From positions 1 through 8,006 of the forward strand of contig CANQGN010000064.1 in assembly GCA_947623215.1 (NCBI GenBank): DNA of 8,006 nt. The letters run 5' to 3'. The stretch's first letter is position 1, and every line of letters begins with the position of its first letter. Positions 1 through 6,572 of this stretch are shown here, one piece after another. Made by a program: the position numbers and the translations under genes. The notes under the pieces were generated by a model. It had not been told where the DNA came from. It saw only the letters and a program-made list of their open reading frames with translations, and searched no databases. Source of the DNA: an uncultured Clostridia bacterium. Lineage in GTDB: Bacteria > Bacillota > Clostridia > Oscillospirales > Acutalibacteraceae.

Positions 1-574
1 CAACCACCAGCGACCGCGCCAGCGCCCGCAGGGGAACCCCGCCGGTTTGCACCGCCGTCGCCACCGGGTTCAAGAGCATTTGGGCCACAAGGCAAAGCAG
101 CCCAATGGCGGCAAGCAGGGGGCGGCAGCCCGCCTGCTCGGGCAGCAGGCAGGCGATGAATACCAGCAGATAGGCCGCCAGCTGCAACAAAAAGACAGCA
201 TTTACACTGCCGGTGACGGCCGCCCCAAACGAACCGCCGTTTGCCCGGTAAAGCGCCGCCGCGCCCTTGAGCGTACCGGCGACGTAATAAACTAAGTAAA
301 CCGCAAGGCAGAGCGCGGCCGCCGTGCGCAGCAGCCAGGCAGCGTTCGCACTCTCGCCCCGATAAAGCCGAACCCCGCCAGAGAGCGCCAGCAGCCCATA
401 GCAGAGCATGGGCAGCAGCGCGAGAAAAAGATGCAGTTTAAAGGCGTGGAAGGGCTGCATCGCCCGCAGCACCAGAACCACCGAGCGGCCGTTCACTGCC
501 AGCATACCCAGCTCTACCGCCACCGGCAGCGCCACCAGCAGCGCAAGAAAACCCCACCGAACGGATTGTTTCAT
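1..574 (-). CDS. Hypothetical multi-pass membrane protein (C-terminus cut by window edge)
   Basis: An open frame runs leftward off the window with no stop, giving 191 visible residues starting MKQSVRWGFLALLVALPVAV. Hydrophobic stretches at about residues 7-27, 46-67, 81-102, 124-144 and 152-171 suggest at least five membrane helices. No catalytic or family motif is recognisable, so no function is assigned; it is probably a small inner-membrane protein. Two in-frame ATGs lie six bases apart (580 and 574). The start at 574 is chosen because the purine-rich AGGGG at 586-582 lies 7 nt upstream of it but only 1 nt from the other ATG. A strong promoter precedes it and is divergent from ackA. Reading-frame integrity over 190 codons, a good promoter and a ribosome site make it a real gene. 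Confidence 0.75.
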   Translation of the reverse strand, partial: MKQSVRWGFLALLVALPVAVELGMLAVNGRSVVLVLRAMQPFHAFKLHLFLALLPMLCYGLLALSGGVRLYRGESANAAWLLRTAAALCLAVYLVYYVAGTLKGAAALYRANGGSFGAAVTGSVNAVFLLQLAAYLLVFIACLLPEQAGCRPLLAAIGLLCLVAQMLLNPVATAVQTGGVPLRALARSLVV

Positions 575-622
575 CTTCATACCCCTCTCGATTTTTCGGT
601 TCTTTTGTCGTTTATCTGGTTT

Positions 623-651
623 ATTGTATCACATCGGGCGGCAAAATGCAA
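623..651 (-). promoter_or_regulatory. Sigma-A-like promoter of the leftward membrane-protein gene
   Basis: On the minus strand, TTGCAT (651-646) and TACAAT (628-623) are separated by 17 bp, and a TGA triplet just before the -10 gives an extended -10. The predicted transcription start near 616 leaves a leader of about 40 nt before the ATG at 574. This was read by eye and not tested. Confidence 0.7.
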
Positions 652-691
652 GGCGCGCCCGCCCGCCCCGCCGCACCCCCGAGAAAAAGGG

Positions 692-721
692 TTGACAGGG
701 CGGGCGGCGGCGTGCTATTAT
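692..721 (+). promoter_or_regulatory. Sigma-A-like promoter of ackA
   Basis: A consensus TTGACA (692-697) and TATTAT (716-721) are separated by 18 bp. The predicted start near 728 lies about 35 nt before the ackA ATG at 763. Its -35 box is about 40 bp from the -35 box of the divergent leftward promoter, so a regulator binding between them could affect both. The spacer between them is very GC-rich and shows no clear operator palindrome. Confidence 0.75.
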
Positions 722-742
722 AAGCGGTGTAAAATCGTATGA

Positions 743-754
743 AAAGGACAGGTG
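743..754 (+). promoter_or_regulatory. Ribosome binding site that decides the ackA start
   Basis: A purine-rich AAAGGACAGGTG lies 8 nt before the ATG at 763. The upstream in-frame ATG at 739 would have no ribosome site and would sit only about 11 nt from the predicted transcription start. Confidence 0.6.
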
Positions 755-762
755 TAAAATCC

Positions 763-1968
763 ATGAAAATTCTGGTTATCAACGCCGGCAGCTCCTCTAT
801 TAAGTATCAGCTGTTCGACATGCAAAACGAAAGCGTTATGGCCAAGGGCATGTGCGACCGCATTGGCATTGAAGGCGGCAACTTTAAGCAGTCGGCCCCG
901 GGGCGGGAGGACTACAAAATCAACGTGGAAATGAAAAACCACGAAGAAGCCGTTCGCCTGGTGCTGGACACCCTCACTTCTCCCGAGCAGGGGGTCATCG
1001 GCTCGCTGGCAGAGATTGCGGCGGTGGGCCACCGGGTGCTGCACGGCGGCGAAAAATTCTCCGGTTCGGTTGTGATAGACGATTCGGTCATTGCCGCCAT
1101 TGAAGAATGCTGCGAGCTTGGCCCGCTGCACAACCCCCACAACTTAACCGGCATTCGCGCCTGCGAGGAGTTAATGCCCGGCGTGCCGCAGGTGGCGGTG
1201 TTCGACACCGGCTTCCACCAGACCATGCCGGACTACGTATACCTCTACGCCCTGCCCTATGAATACTACGAGAAATACAAAATTCGCCGCTACGGCTTTC
1301 ACGGCACTTCCCACCGCTATGTAAGCGGGCGGGCGGCGGCCATGCTCGGCAAAGCGCCGGAGGAATTAAAGCTCGTTACCTGCCACCTCGGCAACGGGTC
1401 TTCTATTGCGGCGGTAAAGGGTGGCAAGTGCTTTGACACCACCATGGGCCTTACCCCGCTGGAGGGCATTATGATGGGCACCCGCTGCGGCTCCATTGAC
1501 CCCGCCATTATTCCCCTGCTCATGGAAAAAGAGCACATGACCCCCAAAGAGATTGATACCATGATGAACAAAAAGTCGGGGATTTTGGGCGTTTCGCAAA
1601 AAACCAGCGACAACCGCGACATTGAGCAGGGCGCCAAAAACGGCGACCCCCGCTGCCAGCTCATTGAATCCATGCTCTGCCACCAGCTCACCAAATACAT
1701 CGGCGGGTATGCCGCCGCCATGGGCGGGGTAGACGCCGTTATCTTCACCGGCGGCATTGGTGAAAACAACCCGCAGTACCGCACCCGGGTGGGCGAAAAG
1801 CTGGCGTTTTTGGGCGTAAAGCTGAACGAAGAAGTCAACGCCGCCGCCAAGCGCAACGGCAAGGAAGTGGATATTTCCGCCCCCGAGGCCAAAGTCAAAA
1901 TGCTGGTCATTCCCACCAACGAAGAACTGATGATTGCCCGCGACACCGAGGAACTCTGCCGCGCATAA
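763..1968 (+). CDS. ackA: Acetate kinase
   Basis: Cytoplasmic enzyme that transfers phosphate between acetyl phosphate and ADP, making ATP and acetate in the last step of acetate fermentation (reversible). The product is 401 residues, the usual family length of about 400. The N-terminal MKILVINAGSSSIKYQLF signature carries Asn7. Residues matching the known catalytic and substrate positions of the Methanosarcina thermophila enzyme are visible: Arg91 (GHRVLHGG), His123 (PLHNPHNL), Asp148 (FDTG), His180 (GFHGTSHRYV), Arg241 (MGTRCGSIDP), the nucleotide-binding FTGGIGEN at 328-335, and a C-terminal Glu387 (TNEELMIARD). The start at 763 gives the canonical N-terminus; an ATG at 739 would add eight atypical residues. 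The usual partner pta (phosphotransacetylase) is not adjacent in this window. The gene has its own promoter and terminator, so it is probably monocistronic. Confidence 0.98.
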   Translation: MKILVINAGSSSIKYQLFDMQNESVMAKGMCDRIGIEGGNFKQSAPGREDYKINVEMKNHEEAVRLVLDTLTSPEQGVIGSLAEIAAVGHRVLHGGEKFSGSVVIDDSVIAAIEECCELGPLHNPHNLTGIRACEELMPGVPQVAVFDTGFHQTMPDYVYLYALPYEYYEKYKIRRYGFHGTSHRYVSGRAAAMLGKAPEELKLVTCHLGNGSSIAAVKGGKCFDTTMGLTPLEGIMMGTRCGSIDPAIIPLLMEKEHMTPKEIDTMMNKKSGILGVSQKTSDNRDIEQGAKNGDPRCQLIESMLCHQLTKYIGGYAAAMGGVDAVIFTGGIGENNPQYRTRVGEKLAFLGVKLNEEVNAAAKRNGKEVDISAPEAKVKMLVIPTNEELMIARDTEELCRA

Positions 1969-1982
1969 ACGAAATAGGAAAA

Positions 1983-2020
1983 GCCCGCTCCGGCCTTTGG
2001 CCCGGCGCGGGTTTTTCTTT
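1983..2020 (+). terminator. Intrinsic terminator of ackA
   Basis: A GC-rich hairpin begins 15 nt after the ackA stop. CCCGC (1984-1988) pairs with GCGGG (2007-2011), and CCGG (1990-1993) pairs with CCGG (2002-2005) across one T/C mismatch. A run of five T, then CTTT, follows. This is a classic rho-independent form. Confidence 0.88.
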
Positions 2021-2165
2021 GTCGTAAAATGGCGGGGTTGCGGGGGGCGACGTTCGCTGCGCTACTGGTTGAAACTTTTGTAAGCAAAAGTTCCGCCCGT
2101 ACGTTCCGGCGGTTATTGCCAAAAGGCTGCGCCTTTTAGGGGGACCCCCGGCGAGGGTCCCCCTC

Positions 2166-2196
2166 CGCAAAAACAGTCCCCCGGACTGTTTTTGCG
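2166..2196. terminator. Candidate bidirectional terminator hairpin
   Basis: A perfect 14-bp stem (2166-2179 with 2183-2196) has a 3-nt CCC loop. The core CAGTCC/GGACTG is flanked by five A on the left and five T on the right, so it has terminator form when read from either strand. It sits between convergent ackA and galE and could stop read-through from both. It is also part of the repeat cluster and may be there as a repeat. Confidence 0.5.
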
Positions 2197-2253
2197 CCCC
2201 TCCTGCGCTTTATGGGCGCATAAAGTATTTCGCAGCCTGTGGGCTGCGACAAT

Positions 2254-2310
2254 GGGGCGCTGCCCCCTTGACCCCCGCCCACCTTTTTGGAAAAGGTGGG
2301 TCGAAAACTT
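2254..2310 (+). repeat. Left copy of an inverted repeat unit
   Basis: The unit reads GGGGCGC, a C-run, a second C-run, a 10-bp hairpin with core ACCTTTT/AAAAGGT (2278-2300), then CGAAAACTT. The same order occurs in reverse complement at 2360-2414. The two copies differ by scattered substitutions and one or two indels but keep both the GGGG/CCCC mini-hairpin and the main hairpin. Confidence 0.7.
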
Positions 2311-2359
2311 CCCTTTTGCCTATATAACATCCCGCCTTTGTCAAAAGGCGGGAAGGAAA

Positions 2360-2414
2360 GCTTTTCGGCCGCCTTTTCTCGAAAAGGCGGAGGGGGTGTG
2401 GGGGAGGCGCCCCC
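2360..2414 (-). repeat. Right copy of the inverted repeat unit
   Basis: Read on the minus strand from 2414 this gives GGGGCGC, a C-run, a second C-run, the hairpin core GCCTTTT/AAAAGGC (2390-2369), then CGAAAAGCTT, matching the left copy at 2254-2310. Where the left hairpin has an A-T pair the right one has G-C, a paired change that preserves the stem. A third hairpin of the same type (2331-2352) lies between the two arms. Confidence 0.7.
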
Positions 2415-2453
2415 ACAAAAAGGCGGCGCCTCCGTTATGTTCCGCAGTCCGGC

Positions 2454-3470
2454 TTATTCCTCGTAACCGTTGGGGTTATTTTTCTGCCAGCGCCAGCTGT
2501 CGCGGCACATGTCATGAATGCCGTATTCCGCCCGCCAGCCCAGCAGCCGCTCGGCTTTGGAGGGGTCGGCACAGTAAATGGTTACGTCGCCCGGCCGCCG
2601 GGGGGCGATTTCGTAGGGAATGGCCAGGTCGTTGGCTTCTTCAAAGGCGTGCACCACGTCCAGCACGCTGTAGCCTACGCCGGTGCCGAGGTTAATGACC
2701 TCCGCCCCCGTGTGGGCGAGCGCGTACTGCACCGCCGCCACGTGGCCGCGGGCTAAATCTACCACGTGAATATAGTCGCGTATGCCGGTACCGTCCGGCG
2801 TGGGGTAGTCGTTGCCGAATACCATGAGCTTCGGCAGCTTGCCCACCGCCACCCCGGTAATGTAGGGCATTAGGTTGTTGGGAATGCCGTTGGGGTCCTC
2901 GCCCATGGTGCCGCTGGGGTGGGCGCCGATTGGGTTAAAGTACCGCAGCAAAATGCCGCAAAAGGTCGGGTCGGCGGCGCAGAGGTCTTTGACCACCCAT
3001 TCGTTAAACAGCTTGGTGCGGGCGTAGGGGTTGGCTACCTGCCCCACCGGCATGTCCTCCGTTAAGGGCGAGGGGTTTTCTTCCCCATACACGGTAGCGG
3101 AAGAGCTGAACACCAGCCGCTTGCAGCCGTAGCGCTGCATGACCTTGCAAAGGGTTACCGTGCCGGAAAGGTTGTTGTCGTAATACTCCAGCGGCAGGCG
3201 GGTGGATTCCCCCACCGCCTTCCACCCGGCAAAGTGAATGACCGCCTCAATGGTCTGTTCTTCAAAAATGCGGCAAAGGGCCGCTTCTTCCCGCACGTCG
3301 CAGCGGTAGACCCGCAGCGGCCGCCCCGTCAGGGTCTCTATGCGGTTGCAAACCTCCTCTTTCGCGTTGTGAAAATTGTCCGCCACCACCAGGTCGTAGC
3401 CGGCGCGGGCGAGCTCTACGCAGGTGTGGCTGCCGATGAATCCGCAGCCGCCGGTTACCAGAATCGCCAT
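2454..3470 (-). CDS. galE: UDP-glucose 4-epimerase
   Basis: NAD-dependent cytoplasmic epimerase interconverting UDP-glucose and UDP-galactose, for the Leloir pathway and for galactose supply to surface glycans. The product is 338 residues, the same length as E. coli GalE. It is an extended short-chain dehydrogenase: the Rossmann motif GGCGFIG is at residues 7-13, the HFAGWKAVGES segment at 79-89, Ser124 lies in SSSATVYG, and the catalytic Tyr149 and Lys153 in YARTK. Tyr299 (DVTIYCAD) corresponds to the bulky gatekeeper Tyr299 of E. coli GalE, which favours UDP-Glc/Gal over the N-acetyl sugars (inferred). The start at 3470 is fixed by a perfect AGGAGG at 3485-3480, 9 nt upstream; an open-frame extension to 3593 adds residues unlike the family and lies across the promoter. 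No gal operon partner adjoins, so it may serve glycan synthesis. Confidence 0.97.
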   Translation of the reverse strand: MAILVTGGCGFIGSHTCVELARAGYDLVVADNFHNAKEEVCNRIETLTGRPLRVYRCDVREEAALCRIFEEQTIEAVIHFAGWKAVGESTRLPLEYYDNNLSGTVTLCKVMQRYGCKRLVFSSSATVYGEENPSPLTEDMPVGQVANPYARTKLFNEWVVKDLCAADPTFCGILLRYFNPIGAHPSGTMGEDPNGIPNNLMPYITGVAVGKLPKLMVFGNDYPTPDGTGIRDYIHVVDLARGHVAAVQYALAHTGAEVINLGTGVGYSVLDVVHAFEEANDLAIPYEIAPRRPGDVTIYCADPSKAERLLGWRAEYGIHDMCRDSWRWQKNNPNGYEE

Positions 3471-3516
3471 GGCAAAACGCCTCCTGTTTTGTTGATAAAA
3501 GGTACAGAATGCTTTT

Positions 3517-3546
3517 ATTATACATGATACGGCAGGGCAAACGCAA
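3517..3546 (-). promoter_or_regulatory. Putative sigma-A-like promoter of galE
   Basis: On the minus strand a perfect TATAAT (3522-3517) is preceded at 18 bp by TTGCGT (3546-3541), a weak -35. The predicted start near 3510 leaves a leader of about 40 nt before the galE ATG. Confidence 0.65.
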
Positions 3547-3586
3547 GCCTTTTGGGTGGAAATGCAAAAAATTTTCGCCGCAGGCA

Positions 3587-3615
3587 TGGACAACCCGCCG
3601 AAACTGTGTTAAAAT
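3587..3615 (+). promoter_or_regulatory. Putative promoter of the guaB-HAD-gtrA-oxidoreductase operon
   Basis: TGGACA (3587-3592) and TAAAAT (3610-3615) are separated by 17 bp, and a TGT just before the -10 makes it an extended -10. The predicted start near 3622 leaves only about 35 nt of leader, too short for a purine or other riboswitch, and none was recognised. It is back to back with the galE promoter. Confidence 0.68.
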
Positions 3616-3656
3616 AAGCCAAACGGCGCAGCCGAACCATAAAAGGAGAAATGATT

Positions 3657-5159
3657 ATGGCGTATTATTACAGTGAACCCTCCCGGACCTTCAGCGAATA
3701 TTTGCTGATTCCCGGCTATACGTCGCCCGATTGCATTCCTGCCAACGTGAACCTTACCACCCCCCTTACCCGGTTCCAAAAGGGCGAAGCGCCCGCCATT
3801 TCTCTCAACATTCCGCTCGTCTCGGCCATTATGCAGTCGGTGTCAGACGATACCCTTGCCATTGCGCTGGCCAGAGAAGGCGGGCTGTCCTTTATTTACG
3901 GCTCGCAAAGCGTAGAAGACGAGGCCGCCATGGTGGCGCGGGTAAAAAATTACAAGGCCGGGTTTGTGGTAAGCGACTCCAACGTAAAGCCGACCGATAC
4001 GCTGGCCGACGTACTGGCGCTGGTGGCGCAGTTTGGCCACTCTACCATTGCCGTAACGCACGACGGCACCGCCGGCGGAAAATTGCTTGGCATTGTAACC
4101 GGCCGCGATTACCGCGTCAGCCGTATGCCGAAGGATTTGGCGGTTTCGACCTTTATGACCCCGCTGGAGAAGCTCATTATCGCCCCCGCCACTACCTCGC
4201 TGAAAGAGGCCAACGACATTATTTGGGAGCATAAGCTCAACTCTCTGCCGCTGGTAGACGAAGAGGGGCGGCTGAAATATTTTGTCTTTCGCAAAGACTA
4301 CGACCAGCACAAAGAAAACCCCAACGAGCTGTTAGACGAAAACAAAAGCTACATGGTGGGGGCGGGCATTAACACGCTGGACTATGAAAAGCGGGTGCCC
4401 GCGCTGGTAGAAGCCGGGGCGGACGTGCTGTGTATTGATTCTTCAGAAGGCTACTCCTGCTGGCAAAAGCAAACCATCGACTTTATTCGCGCCCGCTACG
4501 GCGACAAGGTAAAGGTGGGCGCCGGCAACGTGGTAGACCGCGACGGCTTTTTGTTTTTGGCCGAGGCGGGGGCCGATTTTGTAAAAGTCGGCATCGGCGG
4601 CGGCTCTATTTGCATTACGCGCGAAACCAAAGGCATCGGCCGCGGGCAGGCCACGGCCTTAATAGAGGTGGCCGCCGCGCGGGACGAATACTTTGAAAAA
4701 ACCGGCGTGTACGTGCCCATTTGCTCAGACGGCGGCATTGTGCACGACTATCACATGACCCTGGCGCTGGCCATGGGGGCGGACTTTATGATGTTGGGCC
4801 GCTACTTTGCCCGGTTTGACGAAAGCCCCACCCCGAAGTTGATGATTAACGGCACCTACGTAAAAGAGTATTGGGGCGAGGGCTCCAACCGCGCCCGCAA
4901 CTGGCAGCGGTACGACCTGGGCGGTAAGTCCAAGCTCTCGTTTGAAGAAGGGGTAGACTCTTACGTTACCTACGCCGGCCCGCTGCACGACAACGTAGAA
5001 AAAAGCCTCTACAAGGTAAAGTCTACCATGTGCAACTGCGGGGTTACCACCATTCCCGCCCTGCAAAAGAACGCCAAAATTACGCTGGTTTCGTCGGTCA
5101 GCATTGTAGAGGGCGGCTCGCACGACGTAATATTAAAATCCACCGGCCAAAAGGGCTAA
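3657..5159 (+). CDS. guaB: Inosine-5'-monophosphate dehydrogenase (Tritrichomonas foetus-like type)
   Basis: Oxidises IMP to XMP with NAD+, the committed step of guanine nucleotide synthesis, in the cytoplasm as a tetramer. The product is 500 residues: a TIM barrel interrupted by a CBS-domain pair at about residues 105-220. The signature VKVGIGGGSICIT (310-321) carries the catalytic Cys319. Asp261 (IDSSEG), Thr321, the flap residues Arg418-Tyr419 (NWQRYD) and Glu431 fall at the same residue numbers as in the T. foetus enzyme as I remember it, and the N-terminus (YYSEPSRTFSEYLLIPG) also resembles that enzyme. Lys310 and Glu431 are the pair linked in T. foetus to weak mycophenolic acid binding. 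The start at 3657 is preferred over the ATG at 3651 because AGGAG (3644-3648) is 8 nt away rather than 2. It leads an apparent operon. Canonical bacterial GuaB has GPGSICTT at the active site, so this is a distinct subtype. Confidence 0.96.
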   Translation: MAYYYSEPSRTFSEYLLIPGYTSPDCIPANVNLTTPLTRFQKGEAPAISLNIPLVSAIMQSVSDDTLAIALAREGGLSFIYGSQSVEDEAAMVARVKNYKAGFVVSDSNVKPTDTLADVLALVAQFGHSTIAVTHDGTAGGKLLGIVTGRDYRVSRMPKDLAVSTFMTPLEKLIIAPATTSLKEANDIIWEHKLNSLPLVDEEGRLKYFVFRKDYDQHKENPNELLDENKSYMVGAGINTLDYEKRVPALVEAGADVLCIDSSEGYSCWQKQTIDFIRARYGDKVKVGAGNVVDRDGFLFLAEAGADFVKVGIGGGSICITRETKGIGRGQATALIEVAAARDEYFEKTGVYVPICSDGGIVHDYHMTLALAMGADFMMLGRYFARFDESPTPKLMINGTYVKEYWGEGSNRARNWQRYDLGGKSKLSFEEGVDSYVTYAGPLHDNVEKSLYKVKSTMCNCGVTTIPALQKNAKITLVSSVSIVEGGSHDVILKSTGQKG

Positions 5160-5197
5160 CGGCGGATTTTTTGGCGAACGTTAAGGAGGATTCCGGC

Positions 5198-6013
5198 ATG
5201 ACCCCGGTACCAACGGCGGTAACCGCCGCCGAACTGGCCCGCATTCGTTCCAAGCGGGGCTATATTTGCGATATGGACGGCGTCGTCTACCACGCCAACG
5301 AGCTGCTGCCCGGCGCCAAACGCTTTGTGCAATGGCTGCGGCGAGAGAATAAATCGTTTTTGTTTTTAACCAATTCCAGCGAGCGCTCGCCGGTGGAGCT
5401 TTCGCAAAAGCTCGCCCGCATGGGGTTGGAGGTAGAACCCACCCACTTTTACACCAGTGCGCTGGCCACGGCGGATTTTATTCGCAGCCAGTGCCCCGGC
5501 GGCTCGGTTTACTGCATTGGCGAGGCGGGGCTGCTTGGCGCACTGTACGAGGCGGGGCTGAGCATGAACGACGTAAACCCCGACTACGTAGTGGTGGGCG
5601 AAACCCAAAACTACAACTACCAAAGCATTTCAAAAGCCGTGCGGCTGGTGCTGGAGGGCGCCAAGCTGATTGGCACCAACCCCGACACCACCGGCCCCGG
5701 CCCGGGCGGGGTTATGGTGCCCGCCTGCCGGGCGCTGGCCGCCCCCATTGAGCTGGCGACCGGCAAAACCGCCTACTTTTTGGGCAAGCCCAACCCCTTA
5801 ATGATGCGCACCGGCATGAAGCTGCTGGGCTGCGAGGGGGAAGAAATGCTGATCATCGGCGACCGTATGGACACCGACATTATTGCCGGCATTCAGTCCG
5901 GCGCCGAAACGGTGCTGGTGCTCACCGGCGTTACCACCCCGGCCATGCTGAGCGAATTCCCCTACGGCCCAACCTATATTTTAGACGGCGTGGGCGACGT
6001 AGCCGGTGGATAA
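5198..6013 (+). CDS. HAD-superfamily subclass IIA phosphatase (NagD-like)
   Basis: Predicted Mg-dependent cytoplasmic phosphatase of the NagD/AraL/p-nitrophenyl phosphatase family, acting on small phosphorylated metabolites such as nucleotides or sugar phosphates; the substrate cannot be read from the sequence. The product is 271 residues, normal for the family. Motif I is DMDGVVY with nucleophile Asp25 and Asp27; motif II is LTNSS with Thr58; motif III is Lys197 in GKPNP; motif IV is GDRMDTD with Asp222 and Asp227. The C2 cap lies between motifs II and III, as in subclass IIA. The start at 5198 is set by AAGGAGG at 5183-5189, 8 nt upstream; the open frame extends to 5030 only by overlapping guaB in another frame. 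It begins 38 nt after guaB without a clear terminator, so it is probably co-transcribed. It ends with a tandem TAATAA stop. Confidence 0.92.
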   Translation: MTPVPTAVTAAELARIRSKRGYICDMDGVVYHANELLPGAKRFVQWLRRENKSFLFLTNSSERSPVELSQKLARMGLEVEPTHFYTSALATADFIRSQCPGGSVYCIGEAGLLGALYEAGLSMNDVNPDYVVVGETQNYNYQSISKAVRLVLEGAKLIGTNPDTTGPGPGGVMVPACRALAAPIELATGKTAYFLGKPNPLMMRTGMKLLGCEGEEMLIIGDRMDTDIIAGIQSGAETVLVLTGVTTPAMLSEFPYGPTYILDGVGDVAGG

Positions 6014-6037
6014 TAAGCCTTAAGGAGGACGAATCCC

Positions 6038-6571
6038 GTGAACAGCCTGCGGGAGTTTGGGCGGCTGCTGCGCCGGTTTGATACCGACGCCCTGTTTGTA
6101 AAGCCGACCGAAAACGCCTTTGTGCAGTTTTTTCGCTTTATTTTTGTGGGCGGGCTGGCCGCGCTGGTAGACCTGGCGGTGGCGACCTTGTGCTACGAAA
6201 CCTTTGGGCTGAAAGCGGCGCAGTTAACCCTGTGGGGATTTGACGCCGGCGCCCTGCTGGCCAACGGCGCCGGTTTTTTGCTGGGGCTGGTGGTCAATTA
6301 TATCCTCAGCATTTTGTGGATTTTTAAAAGCAACATGAACCGGGTAAAAGAATTTACCTCCTTCGCCCTCATTGGCCTGGTGGGGCTGGGGGTCAAGCTG
6401 GCGGCGGTGGCGCTGCTGGAACGCTTTGTTTTCAATTTGCACGCCGCCCTGTTTGGGGTGATTCCCATGGTCTCGGTGGTCAACCTGATTGCGACCTTCG
6501 TGGCCTTTTTGTGGAATTTTACCGCCAGAAAATATTTTTTGTATACCGAACGCCATCGGGAGGACAATTAG
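6038..6571 (+). CDS. GtrA-family membrane protein
   Basis: Small integral membrane protein of 177 residues. The GtrA family includes proteins proposed to flip polyprenyl-phosphate-linked sugars, used in O-antigen, teichoic acid or other envelope glycosylation. Features seen: a basic, amphipathic N-terminus (about residues 1-28), then FFRFIFVGGLAALVD, typical of the family start, four hydrophobic helices at about 34-54, 73-95, 108-128 and 143-163, and the family-like FLWNFTARKYFLY near the C-terminus (157-169). Translation starts at GTG 6038 with a strong AAGGAGG at 6022-6028, 9 nt upstream. It lies 24 nt after the HAD gene, and one base separates its stop from the next ATG, so the operon is tight. 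The substrate is unknown. The family assignment is firm, the flippase role is inferred from family. Confidence 0.9.
   Translation: MNSLREFGRLLRRFDTDALFVKPTENAFVQFFRFIFVGGLAALVDLAVATLCYETFGLKAAQLTLWGFDAGALLANGAGFLLGLVVNYILSILWIFKSNMNRVKEFTSFALIGLVGLGVKLAAVALLERFVFNLHAALFGVIPMVSVVNLIATFVAFLWNFTARKYFLYTERHREDN
6558..6563 (+). promoter_or_regulatory. Ribosome binding site of the oxidoreductase inside the gtrA end
   Basis: GGGAGG lies within the last codons of the GtrA gene, 9 nt before the ATG at 6573. The arrangement suggests translational coupling between the two proteins. Confidence 0.7.
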
Positions 6572-6572
6572 C

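Larger units (their letters stand above)
2034..2433. repeat. Non-coding convergent spacer packed with perfect hairpins
   Basis: The spacer between the convergent ends of ackA and galE holds no credible gene but a near-continuous series of palindromes with short loops. Stem pairs are 2073-2080/2085-2092, 2121-2127/2131-2137, 2139-2147/2155-2163, 2166-2179/2183-2196, 2208-2214/2219-2225, 2231-2237/2242-2248, 2254-2258/2262-2266, 2278-2287/2291-2300, 2331-2339/2344-2352, 2369-2377/2382-2390, 2397-2404/2410-2417, and an alternative pairing 2403-2411/2425-2433. Short open frames cross it on both strands but consist of repeat translation (Arg, Gly and Pro rich) without ribosome sites. It resembles a mosaic of dispersed palindromic intergenic elements (REP- or MITE-like). 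That they recur elsewhere in the genome is inferred, since only one locus is visible. No transposase or target-site duplication was recognised. Confidence 0.8.

Noticed and set aside
739..762. Upstream in-frame ATG extending ackA by eight residues
   Set aside because: It has no ribosome site, lies about 11 nt from the predicted transcription start, and the canonical MKILVINAGSSS N-terminus begins at 763.
1317..2087. 256-residue open frame on the minus strand over ackA
   Set aside because: It is antisense to a well-supported gene, runs over the ackA terminator, and its Ser/Pro/Ala-rich translation fits no family. It is a GC-rich shadow frame.
2254..2414. Insertion sequence ends
   Set aside because: The inverted units enclose only about 50 bases without a transposase, and no target-site duplication was recognised; a non-autonomous element stays possible but unproven.
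2136..2416. Two small minus-strand open frames in the spacer (64 and 68 residues)
   Set aside because: They consist of translated palindromic repeats, have no ribosome site and overlap each other in different frames.
2034..2433. CRISPR array
   Set aside because: The palindromes differ in sequence and are not direct repeats with regular spacers.
2192..2695. 167-residue plus-strand frame starting in the spacer and running into galE
   Set aside because: Its first half is repeat DNA and its second half is antisense to galE; composition and context are those of a chance frame.
3471..3593. N-terminal extension of galE by 41 residues
   Set aside because: The extension would cross the predicted promoter and has no homology to GalE, while the start at 3470 has a perfect AGGAGG and the Rossmann motif right after it.
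3616..3656. Possible purine or guanine riboswitch before guaB
   Set aside because: The leader predicted from the promoter is only about 35 nt, and no conserved aptamer core was seen.
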